A stretch of 64,000 nt of DNA. Origin: Endothia cerciana. Its lineage: Eukaryota; Ascomycota; Sordariomycetes; Diaporthales; Cryphonectriaceae. The first letter of the stretch is position 1. Every line of letters begins with the position of its first letter. The DNA is taken from assembly GCA_026119935.1 (NCBI GenBank), contig JALRMH010000004.1, forward strand, positions 1-64,000, written 5' to 3'. Of the stretch, positions 19,813 to 30,800 are shown one piece after another. The position numbers and the translations under genes are program-made. Under the pieces are notes generated by a model that saw nothing but the letters and a program-made list of their open reading frames with translations, had not been told where the DNA came from and searched no databases.

Positions 19813-22800
19813 ACCCAGCCGTCAGCGGCGTTCCCCCACGGCCAAGCATGCAACAGCAAATTTTCATCGCTCGCCTTCTCGTATAAATCGGAAATGTATC
19901 AATTGGAAGCTTGTGTACTTAGGTAGTATCGGGACCATGCTTTTGTTCAGTCGTAAATGTGATGTTGAGATCCCGGATGAGACTGACGAGACCAGTTTTC
20001 TGGGCTGTCCGTATGACAACCCCCTAGAGAAGGACATTGAGAAAGTGATATCAAGCATTTCAACTGGGAACGATCCGCGCAAACACGAGGTCCTATTGGC
20101 CAGGTAGTTGGGTTCTTTCCAGGGCTTCATTTGCCGCGTGTCTGGAACATCTTATCGACTCAAGTCACCTGGATCCTGATTATATCATCTGCTAGGTGAT
20201 GTGGCGTGGTCTTTCGGACCTACTAATATTTAGCAATCTTGACTCTATGTATCATGTCACGAATAGTCAGTCACAAGAATAAAGCCAGCAGAATTGAGAG
20301 AGTCTGAACGATTAGAGGTCTTTGGCAGACCCGATGTGTAACTTGGACTCTGTTTCGTAACTTTAGGTATACTGGATTTGACAATCTGGAAACATTGTTC
20401 TTGCTAGCCAACACTGTTTACCTCACTGATCCGCCGGGTCTTGTCCTATCTATATGATTACCTGAGTAGGCAGGTACCCGATCACTATCTCTATTCACAC
20501 ACAGTCCCCGCTAACCCTCGCGTTGGATCCCATCTGTCTGTGCTCTCGCTACCAAACACGGGGATAATGTATAACCGTCCTTGCCGAGCGCTAACGCCTT
20601 CACAGGGTTCAATCCCCCCTTGCATGATGGAATCTTTTTGGAGTGGACCTCATGACTGTCCCTCGGCCAGAATCTAGTTCTACGGAAGCTGCGTGATATC
20701 CGGATTGAAAGACAGTTGTCTTTGTACCTTACGGGTGATACCCAATTCATCAACTATGCATTGGATGGCGAGATAAGTCAGGAGTCGATGCTCCCAGCCC
20801 AGAGAGGCGTTTGAAAGAGCTCTGGTTCACGTTGCTTTGCGTTTTGCTTTCAGGCTTATTGCCGTTGACTTGGTCGTTTTATTTTCAAGACTATGAGCTG
20901 TTGATAAGCTCTTCCTTCTAGGTCGTCTGATGCCTCGACTGAGAATTATTGATAACCACGATACAAACACCAGGCTGGAAAAGAATGAAGGATCATCTCG
21001 AATCGTTGTAGCGCTGGTCCGCTAAATGTTGATGTTGGCAGGCCTCACTCCCGAAGTCTCTTGCACACTGCACCAGAACCAAGGTCCTCACTTTCGAGTA
21101 AAAAGTATTTTTATTTCGGAAGGAATAGTCTCATAAAACCAGCCATTGCAGCCTTTCCGGTTATGCCTGACATGTTCTCGCTATCCGCCGTATATCCACA
21201 CGCTTAGCGCAACACATACAGGTTGCCGGACTTGGACCTATGCGGACTGGATCACAACGGCCATGACTTCTTCGTGTCTTAAATGAGGGGTTTTTGAATC
21301 CATATGATAAGCTCGACCGCTTGTCCTGCCCAAATGTGTGAGATCCGTTGAAGTTCCTAGGCACATAAGTCTGTCCCTCGCACTCGCTCGTCGAGTGGCG
21401 ATATTGCTCCTCAGGAGAAGCACCTGGATCTCCATGACAAGGGCTCTGCTGTCCTCTTACTTGCGGTCACCCAGTAACTATTCTCCTGGCAATCGGAATC
21501 TAGCCACAAACTCCCCGTCTTTGGAGTGGTGACTGATGGTCATGCAAGCGCCTCTATGCTGGTCAACCAGCGGCGTCTCAAGATCTACAGGGTCTCGGTT
21601 ACAGTGCACCTGCAGGAAGACTTGCAGCCTGCGGGGAGCCTGCGAAAAGTACACATGCTCCCGAGGCCCAAGTCTGGAATACCTTCTAGTGGATGTCTCA
21701 ACCCGGTCCACTTGCAGGGGCGACACGTACTATGTAAGCCTCGCTTGCGGACCCCCACGTAAAGAAGCACAGCTGCCTGGACATGCGGCAGTGACGCGTG
21801 GGCTGTCTGGAATAGCCGGTACAGACATCCGAGATGATACCGGTCCCACGTACGTCTTCTTGACCTTCCCCTTCTGCCCAACTGGCTTGTCAGAATGAAG
21901 TCGGCTTTTTATCTTCGACTGCATTGTTGAGCGCTCAATACACGCGCGATCCATAATCTAAGCGGATTTGAGACTCTGATCGTTCTCTCTGAAAGCGCGA
22001 TTTATATCAAAGTAACGTTTTTTCTCGTTCCTCCTTCCTCTTGTTCAACCTCCCCCGGGAGAAAGTGTGATTAGCTGCTCAGGGGGTTGGATTCAAAATG
22101 GGAGCCGACACGAGGTTCAGAATGCTCCTTTTAGCTGCTGGGGCCGATACAAGTGCCTCGCTGATGAGCCCTGAATCAATTCCTTTGCGCGTCTAATTCT
22201 ACTGCTCAAACGCTAACTGAGAGACACATCACCTTTACTGCCTTTGAGAGTGCAATATTAGGTAGTTATGTGCAAACAGTGTTCATGAGAATGCTATACA
22301 TCAATGTGGACTGTGAGCGGTGTATCGCACAAGTTGCTGAGTGTTGACAGATTGAAACAGTTCGGCATACAACCTCATCTCCAGAAAGGTTTCGCAGCGG
22401 GAATTACATACTATAACACAGCCAATCCTGAGCCGTATCACAACTCCCTCTCAAGCCACCCGGATATACCCCCGGTTTCGGGATAAAGCCTAGCCTTCAT
22501 GTACCTTTCTCCCAACCACTCCGTTCGTCATGCCTTTCCACATGTTTGCCGAAGTCGAGCTGCAGGCGAGCCTCAGGAGTGCCCTTTTCTCATGCCGATA
22601 CTCTCGTCCAATCGCTGCTCGGCCCATACCACCATATCCCATTACCATACCCTTTCAAGACTTCGTACATGGCTAGCCATCGTTGAAGCAAATCGGATGC
22701 CGGATGCTGCATGATCGTGTCCATACTATGGTAGAGAAAGCGGGGATGGGGGGCCCGAGTCTGTCCTTAAGCAATTGACAACCCACCTCTCCCCCACCCC

Positions 22801-23100
22801 ACGCCCCCCCCCCCCCCAGGTGGCAAGCTGTACACTCTCAAGAGCCTTTGCTCGGTCAACAACTTGGATTTGGGCTAGTCCAATCCAGCAGATTCATGTT
22901 GTTGGGGCTTAATCTCAAAGTGGTACTTGACCCGTGGTGCACGTGAATTGTCGAGTTGTTACGTTTAGAGCTCGGTTCGTCTTCCGCGGACATCGGCATC
23001 CTCGACTCCAGCCTCGACCGAGTGTGGTGAATTCCACATTCTCCTGCCAACAAGCAGGAGGGTAATCACGGTTGGAAGCGAGGTATCAAGCAGCTTGCTG

Positions 23101-23130
23101 CATATATGTATATATATATATATATACATA
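23101..23130. repeat. AT/TA microsatellite
   Basis: Alternating TA with a few G and C interruptions inside the gene-free block. Confidence 0.9.
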
Positions 23131-24168
23131 GGCATTGGTATGAACGTGATGAACGTGGAATCTCACTGCCTTGTCATGTATTTGTTTCGGAATAAGAATT
23201 GATGTCCGGAGCCTCAATGTCGCACGTTCTCGAAATTTCCCCGAGTTGTCGCCATTAGCATCAGGGGGAGCCCTGAGAGATTCGATAATGACCATGTACT
23301 GCTATTCGGAGAATGTTCTCGGAGCCGGCACGATCCTAGGTTCTCCCAGGTTGCAACAGCTATACTAGCACCGGCTGATCAACCGATCTCGTTCGCAACC
23401 AGTACCGTAGTAGATGGCCCGGTTTCAGTTCCGACCTTGCAACCTTGTAAGGACCATCCGTCAACGGGACCTTTGGCGATATGAAGCCTAGTCATCTTGT
23501 TTTTTTCTCCTTGTGGGTCCACCATTATCAGACGAAAAACCAGCGATTTCTGCAATGGAATCCGGCAAGTGGGTCGGCACGTAGTGTCTGCTGCAAGGAC
23601 AAGGCCGCGTGCCCTGTTCAGGGCTTTCTACCGACGAGAGAAGAGCTGGAAGAATTAATATGGCCGTCCGCTGCCACCTTCCCACAGCGGCGTTGATCCC
23701 AGGTAAGCGCCATTGAGGCATAGTGCGTGTGCTATAGCATTCGATATCACCCCAGTCTCCGCCTCTAGCCCACCCGTCCTGGAAAGGTACGAAGAAGCAT
23801 GCAGCGTACATGCAGGTCTGATGCAGCTTTGACACGAAGGTGCCTCAGGGAATGTTGCGCCTGGAAAAACAATCTCCTCGTTTCAGTCCACAAATTTCCC
23901 ATTGGGTCACCACGGCATGACAAGGTACCAAGCAGAAGAAGGTGACGGGGTAATCCTGGGCACCCGAAGTTGGTCCTCGTCTGGGACCTAGATCGCTGGC
24001 AGGACAGGGACCGACGGGGAGGAGGAAAGCTTGACATCCCTTAAAGGCTGTCCAGCCCCTGGGGCATGACATGCTCAAGCGAGCGTCATGCAGTCTTGTC
24101 TGTGTCTGCTTTCGCTCTTGAACGTCGTCGAGCTGCGCGCCAGAGCTCAGGCTTGGTGTGTATTCGCG

Positions 24169-26125
24169 ATGCCGGGCATCAACCAACTACCCGCCGGGGC
24201 CGAATTCGCAGCGGCAATCTCGCTGACCTGGGCATCATCAAGCTGGATATGTAGCATCTTGTTGCTGTGGTTGACGTGGTCGCACCACGAAGGATGGTCA
24301 TGTAAGGGTTTTTTATTATTATTATTATTATTATTATTTTTATTACGTGCCTAGATGTATCTGCCTACGCCGGACACACCACTGAGCTTTCTCCCAACCG
24401 CAGATCTGGCTCTCCTTTCCGTATCCTCACTCATTAGCAACACCTTTTCCATTGTCCAGCAGGGCCGAGATATAACTTGGTACACGGACACCATAACTGA
24501 GCAATATTATCGAAAACAAAAATTGCCCGCGGACGACCCGGAATTGGCCATCGCTGGCGGGTCCTATGGTGTTGACTTGGTTCTATACTATTTGCGTGGG
24601 TGCCGAACCTGTACAACTGGAGGATCCTTCCACTGACGCATGATGGCAGAGTATTATTCCTACAACGTGCAAGCGATGCTTGTCATGTTTTGGTATGCAT
24701 TCCTAATCTCATGCGGCTCGATCCCGTCTGACCTCCACCATTTAGGGCAGCCGAGCTATGCCAATTGACATATCAGGTTGGCGAGCGCCGGAAGATTCGG
24801 CACATTTTCCGGAAAATTCATGTTGCAGGAAAATACGTATCATGGTTGCTGCCTTTGATCACAATACTCTGTCTACGTGTTCCCTCTCTGAAAGAAAACT
24901 TCGTGGCTTTCATTCTTGTGGCTGATCTGCCATGTGAGTTCCGGATTTGACACCTCATGCAGGGGAGGGAGGCCTTCATTTGGCTGATGATTCGAAATAG
25001 TGATGATCAGCCTGGCTATCTCAAGTGCTCTCATGATAGCCGTTACCTTGAGATATGTCCAGTCCAGACAGAAGTTCACACAATGGAGCCCACGGAAGTT
25101 CAACTCTGCCAACAGTTCTCAAGCAGGCCTTAGCTCGCAGACAAGCTCTAAAGTCACTAGCGCCGGCATGGGCAACAAGGGGCTCTACGACCGCTGGCTC
25201 ATGGTCCGCTTCACAATCGCCTTCGTCCTTCTGGCGTGAGTTCACCAGAACCTTTCTGATCAAATGTGGGGCCAAGACTGACAGTCTCTCCAGCGTCTTC
25301 GAAGTTACGAACACCCTGTTCCAAGTTACGACACTGAAGAGTAATATTGAAGACGCAAAGGCCTCGGCCCCAGACCTAAGCGCAGGACGGGCCATCCAGA
25401 CTCTCTTCTTATTTATGCCAGGTACCACACCGGGAATCTTCCTATACATCGTCTTTGGCACCACAGCGGCCTCACGGCAGAAAGTTGCGGACTTGTTACT
25501 GCCGAAACGGTGGCGTCAGTCACCGTCCCAGGGCTTCAGGGGATGCTGCTTCTGTCTCCGTCGCAATCGCGCACCTCCGGAATCAGGCGCCCCCCCACCA
25601 TGCGAGGGTGGTATCATTGTCGAGAGGTCTCTTGTCATTACATCTGCCAGTCGCATACGTGCATCGCAGATGTATGATGAGGAGGACTTCTCAGACCCCA
25701 GCGAGATTTCTCTAAGCGAGATGCCCAAGCGGTCGAACAGCGTAAGTTCCTTCCAAAGCTCCACCATGAAGCCCCTGCCGATGGTGCCCAGAGCGCCGAC
25801 GTCGAAGTTCAGGGCGTCCACGGGCCACCTCCCTTCCAGGTCACCCCGCGAGGTGACCAGTCCTGGGGTCGTGGGGCTGTCTGCTATCAAGGAGAAGAAA
25901 AGTCTAGACAGCGAGACAGTGTCCAGGACGGACACACAGGATTCGTTACAAGTACCGGATGATGACCTTCGGATGGGCCCGGAGCACAGTGACGACTCAG
26001 GACCGATACTACCTATCCAGAGGCCTGAGGTGCGGTTCTCTAGTAGAATAGATGTTCTCGACGCCACCATGGGAGGGAAGCGATTCGGCAGGCAGTCAAA
26101 AAACTTCTCGCGGCCTAGGAAGTAG
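24169..26125 (+). CDS. Multi-pass fungal membrane protein of unknown function
   Basis: Six exons: 24169-24301, 24404-24595, 24650-24692, 24746-24933, 25001-25235 and 25294-26125, all GT-AG and phase-consistent, giving 540 residues. Hydrophobic segments: ISLTWASSSWICSILLLWL, YLALLSVSSLISNTFSIV, VDLVLYYLQYYSYNVQAML, YVSWLLPLITILCL, FVAFILVADLPLMISLAI with ALMIAVTL, FTIAFVLLAVFEVTNTL and LFMPGTTPGIFLYIVFG, so about seven membrane spans. The cytosolic tail of roughly 200 residues is Ser/Pro-rich and disordered, with probable phosphorylation sites. I recall similar Pezizomycotina proteins with the same WSYxALL, ELAIAG and YYSYN patches but no known function; the layout resembles a receptor, though nothing shows signalling. 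The first acceptor is at 24403, not the closer AG at 24354, because only that keeps the frame. Confidence 0.85.
24311..24344 (+). repeat. ATT microsatellite inside intron 1
   Basis: About eight to ten ATT units just downstream of the donor GTAAGG of the first intron of the membrane-protein gene. Confidence 0.9.
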
Positions 26126-26805
26126 TCGTCTAGTGATTTCAAAAAGTTCAGATGGCCTTGGGGGTAGATCCGGAAGGCATCGGTTGTTGATACCCTGTAT
26201 TACCGAAATCTATTGTGCTGATCAGGCCTGCAGACCGACGTTGATCTACGCTCTGTCTGGAGTAATGCTGTGCGATTGATATGTGAGGAAGATGTAGGCC
26301 CTTAACCGAAAGCTTGCTCCGGAGACTAGTCGCAAAAAGCAACATCGTTCGCGGTCTGATGAAGCGTCTTGGCGTAATTAATTCATTAATTTCATGAAGA
26401 CTATCGGCTGTAGGCTCTCGGGCCAGAGGATGATACGAGTCGTGAGGGGGTATCAGGATAAGAAATGCCCTAGGACAGAAAGAGGCGCACAAGCGTGGGC
26501 CAACACATGTCCAGGAAATTGGTGCCGCAAATAGGCTGAAGGAGGTGTCCCACCCTACAGCTTCACGTGGTCGACGCGGAGAAACGGCAGCGTTCCCGAG
26601 GACGCCTCGTGCCCTTCAGAAGCCGTTCGTGGGGCATGCTGTCAAGAACACCGCTGATGCCTATCAAATTTAAGTCTAAGCAATAGTTGAAGTCTGAACT
26701 ACTCTAGACAGTAGAGTCCCCCGATTACTGTGCCCGATATAATCATATCCTGCTAAAGAAAACATATGGTATATAATAGAGAAAATTTCTACCCTGTTTA
26801 CTAAA
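26126..26805. other. Intergenic region upstream of the tRNA gene
   Basis: No coding feature recognised. The last 60 bases before the tRNA are AT-rich (ATATGGTATATAATAG), as is common upstream of fungal tRNA genes. Confidence 0.55.
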
Positions 26806-26909
26806 GGCACTATAGCCAAGTGGTTACGGCGCTGGCCTGCTAATCATGGATGTGATTATCAGTGAAGCCAGTCCCTTCGGGGGCGCAGGTTCGAATCCTG
26901 CTGGTGTCG
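26806..26909 (+). tRNA. tRNA-Ser(GCT) with a 23-nt intron
   Basis: The sequence folds as a type II tRNA. The acceptor arms GGCACTA and TGGTGTC pair with two G-U wobbles and G is the discriminator. The D-stem is GCC/GGC. The anticodon stem CTGGC/GCCAG encloses C-T-GCT-A and, after the intron, A. The long variable arm (CCC-TTCG-GGG) marks serine. The T-arm is GCAGG-TTCGAAT-CCTGC. The anticodon GCT (26839-26841) reads AGC/AGT. The intron, 26843-26865, begins one base 3' of the anticodon, the canonical position for nuclear tRNA introns cut by the Sen endonuclease. The A and B boxes are intact, so the gene should be active. Confidence 0.93.
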
Positions 26910-26913
26910 TTTT
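26910..26913 (+). terminator. RNA polymerase III terminator
   Basis: TTTT immediately follows the discriminator base, with a second T5 run seven bases further on, as expected for Pol III termination. Confidence 0.75.
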
Positions 26914-29118
26914 GGGTTTTTATTGTCGTGACCCAGATATTTTTTTTTCGTCTTCTCATATTTCTGTTCAGGATGAGTTTGGGTCTGCAGTTGTGGAGGT
27001 AAGAGTACGACTGGTGTTTGTGAATTGTAGAAAGGGCAACTTGCCTGTCAGGGTTAGGGTTCAGGAAACCATGAGCTTATGTTATCTTAACAGTTTCTCT
27101 ACATGGGTTAGCTATCCCATTTCGCGCTATGCTAGTTGAGTACACAGCCTATTGACACATGCCCCTTGGATGCTGAGTGAATATAGCTCTTCTATCGATA
27201 AAAGATAAGTCTTTCTTTCACAGGTATATATTTATTCATGTAAATTAAAACACTAAGTTTCGCAACTCAGGCTGAGAGTTGGAACTTTGAAGAAACTCGA
27301 AACTTTGAAATTAGAGGCCTCATGCACCAAGTATCTTGTTACAAGAGGTTGCTTGCAACCTTGTAATAACAGGGCTTGAGCACGACTCCGGCGAAGAGTA
27401 AATTAACATCGAATTTAAACCAGAACTGCGAATAGACGTACTCGTCAAGGCAGATGATGGCTAGATAAGTCTCGTTGTTTACAAGTCACACGAGAAATCG
27501 GCAGAACAGGACAATGATCTGACCATGAGATCCTACACAGGTATGCATGCCTTCACTGGCTGCAAGTTCCGATCGTGGCACGACTGCGAATAGCAACGCA
27601 TTAGTAACCTGAAAGACGACGATGTATTTCCCTTTCCATGTGCCACATCTGATTAGTGCTCGGGATATAGGAAGATTGATCTTTTCTTTTCTTTTGGGAG
27701 GTATCCGGCCCCGTAGTATTTCCTATATCAAGGATTGGATATGGTCACCAAAACAAAACCTTTCTCTGGTGGTGGAATATCTTCGAAAAGATGACTGAAG
27801 AAAGTAGTGGTTGGAAATACAATAACTCGGACATATGATTAGATAAGGCTGTTCGATTGGCCATGGTCATAATGTCTGCGCCGACTGTGGCGCCCCCATT
27901 CGGGTGCTCGCATGTTCGTAATCGCTGACAATGGCCCTTCTCCGGAGGCCGGGTTCATCAGCACACTGTAGGGGTGTCGACTGGCCGTTATCATTATCCT
28001 GGGGCATGCTCATTATAGAGTACTGTACGATCGGCATCATAACACTGTATAGTATTTGTGTCCGGCGGTCACTCGGGTCTCGTGATATTCTGCGGGCTGC
28101 CAGCCTTATAGCAGCAGTGAGGCCTCGACGCGGACGTGCAGGTCTGTCTAGCTGCATTAATTCGGTAGACAAGTCAGTCTTACCAATGCCCGACTCATGT
28201 AGGAGTTGCCAAGAAATTCCCTCTGCATTTAAGGAGTTATAAGTTGTCGTTCGATCCATGATGCTCACGAGTTACGGGGCGAGACAGAAATATGTAGCTG
28301 GGAAACTGCATCATCAGCCTGTGGGGGGGGTTGGACCCCATTTTTGACAGCTGCGGCGGGTCGTGGGACTAGGTCCAGGTTTCTTTCTTGATGGGCCGAC
28401 AGACATTTGTGGAAGCATGGCTCCAGCACCCGCTCCGAGCACAACATCAGCATGGGTGGGAACGTCCACTCCAATGCACCGGGAGCGATTCTAAAAATTG
28501 AGGGCGGTGCTTACCATGTGAGTGAAGCGAATCCTTTCGAGGTTGCAAGTTCCGCGGCTCATTGTAAGCTGACATCCGCGACCGCGCTTGCGTCCAACGG
28601 GCCACGGCCAAGTCGCTATACATAGGTGTTCAGTTAGCAATCTCACCCAGATGGTCTTGTCAGGCCGGCCCGTCGGTCAGGCTTAAAAAAAAAAATTTTA
28701 TTTTAAAAAAGGAGAGAGAGAGAGGAGGAGAGGAAAAGAGAGAAAAAGAGAATCGCAAGGCCAAGCAAGGCGCATGCCGGACAGGATGCCGTGACCCGCA
28801 CTCGGCCTTGGGCCTGACGAGGTCTGTATTTTGGTGTCGTTTCAGAACCCCCACAAGGATGTGAGATGGGAACTCCACAAGGCTGGAAACATCAACCAGG
28901 TTGTTGGTACCGAACCATTTTGAGGGACGATAAGTGATGCAGAGAGGATACAAATATGCACGTCAGTTACCCACCATCACACTTTCCATCAACCACCCAT
29001 CACCACTCACTCACTCACACTCCACCTCACAAATTCTCACCTCATTCAGTCTGCCTCGCAGCTCAGAATCACCCTCACGCACAACAGACAATTCTATCCA
29101 CCCCTCCAGTCTCCCAAA
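26914..29118. other. Gene-free stretch
   Basis: No supportable gene over 2.2 kb. The minus-strand frame 27867-28268 (133 codons) has no recognised motif. An A/T run followed by a GA-rich tract lies at 28685-28755. From about 28960 the plus strand becomes CT/CA-rich and reads as the leader of the secreted-protein relic. Confidence 0.5.
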
Positions 29119-29385
29119 ATGCAGTTCACAATCTTCATTACTGCCATCGCCGGCCTGATGAGCGCGGCCACCGCCCTCCCGATCGAACAGAGGGTGCACG
29201 GCATTGTCCCCCATCGACAGGGCGCCCATGAGCTGCACCACCGGGCCATTCCCCGCTTCTAAGGGGCCCGCGACCGCCATGCTCGCGGCCGAGGGCGCCG
29301 AAGCTGCTATCGGAACCACGAAACCAAGGTGTTGACTTCCGCGCTCGACCCGGCCGCGGGCACCTTGGTCAAGAACGCCATCTAG
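29119..29385 (+). pseudogene. Broken small secreted protein gene
   Basis: A CA/CT-rich leader of about 130 bases precedes an ATG that opens a clear signal peptide (MQFTIFITAIAGLMSAATAL, cleavage likely after Ala-Leu-Pro). The frame stops after 47 residues at 29260-29262. The next frame continues as FPASKGPATAMLAAEGAEAA to about 29330, and a third frame ends in LDPAAGTLVKNAI with a stop at 29383-29385. The smooth composition across the shifts suggests one former protein of about 85-90 residues with two frame breaks. I do not recognise the family. Alternatively the 47-residue product is real. Confidence 0.5.
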
Positions 29386-30800
29386 GCCGTGGTCCCTGGC
29401 CGTATCCTACTGCGACCACGATGAGATACCCGCACGACACAACGAGAGCTTGAGTCCCTGTACCGACTGTGCGAGGACCCCACGACCAAAGCCAATCTGA
29501 ACCCCGTCGGCAAGCTAGCCAAGGTAGCCGCTCGACTTTGGACGACGAGCCAGCCTTTGCTCCCTGTTAGTTCGGATACATCAGCCGGTGGAAGCATAAG
29601 AGGCTAGTCAGGCTGGCAACTTTTTTTTTTTTTTTTTTTTTTTCTCTTCTTCTTCTTCTTCTTCTTCTTCTCCTCTTGGATTTAATTACACATATATCTC
29701 AGGATACATTAGGGTTCGGCGTTTGTCATGGGAATCGTACCGATGGGTCCTCGGTGGTTGATAGCAAGGGGAAGGAGGAGAGCATACGTCGGAGAGTACA
29801 CCAAGGCGGTCTACATTGCCCTTGTACTTTATGTATCTTGTATTTGGTGTTAGACTTTTTGCCTGCGGATTTCGCACTGCATTATGGATTTTAGGCCGAT
29901 GCTTTATATACAATACACTTGGATCTGAATTTCATAAGTACCACAGCCTGTGTAGTGGTGAAGACTGACTTGCACCACCTGTGCTTCATTTGATTTCTTC
30001 TCACAATCACCTCCAATGCCCAGAATGCAAGACTCGTGCACATTGGGTCAGGTCTCCTCCGGGTGACCAGGCCGCAGAGAGCTTCACAACGGGGGGACGT
30101 AACCAAAGACACAGCCCCTGGTCTGGCTTGTTGACACCGATGGCTTGTTTTCTTCGCCCCTGCAGCAGTATGAAACCACCAACGACCAGCAGAGATGTTT
30201 CGAGACACGAAGTAAATCAGAACCGACGCTACTTGCGCGATATGTGGTAGGTAACCGTCACGGGACGTTCCGTAGACGCCAGAGCATATAATACCGCCGG
30301 CCCTGAAAACCCGGGCCCGAAACAACATTGGCCTAAAAAGTGGTGACGTCGTTTGCACCCCAGCCAGGCGACCATGGAAGGGATGCAAGTTTCACTTCGG
30401 GGCACTATGTGAATGCATTGGTCGGGCTCGGCACGATGGATGTCCATGTCCTCCGATGTCCGAGGAGTACGGGCCTAGGGATGCAGTTGCTCTGCAGCCT
30501 GCTCAAGATGCTGGCGCTCCGCGGTCCATGAGAACATCGATGAGGATCGAGATTTCCAATGTGGCTGAGACGCAGACATCATTGTGATACGTTGACGCCT
30601 CTAAAGGAGGCCATTATTTATACGTCCTTGTCCGCGCTCGTATGATCGCGAGCTGAGACCGTGGGTTTATTCATGACACTGCCCAACAGGTTGAAGAAGT
30701 CCACAAAATCAGACTTCAACATCCAACACAGAACTCGGCAGTAATCACAGTACAGATCGTCATCGGGTGAAATCCCCACCTGCTCGTCTAAGCTCACACC
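29386..30800. other. Intergenic region with poly-T/CTT tract
   Basis: No gene recognised. A T23 run followed by CTT repeats lies at 29621-29672. The 3' part is the upstream region of the FAD monooxygenase. Confidence 0.55.
29621..29672 (+). repeat. T homopolymer plus CTT microsatellite
   Basis: About 23 T followed by eight or nine CTT units. Confidence 0.9.

Larger units (their letters stand above)
19261..24168. other. Long gene-free block
   Basis: About 4.9 kb with only short frames (under 121 codons) and no recognisable domain. Visible structure: a perfect 9-bp inverted repeat at 19792-19812, a C14 run near 22807, and an AT microsatellite at 23101-23130. Frames at 21526-21898 and 23488-24186 are open on both strands but look like nothing I know. 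This is probably old decayed sequence. Confidence 0.5.

Noticed and set aside
27045..27064. GGGTTAGGG resembling telomere repeat
   Set aside because: Fewer than two exact units; expected by chance.
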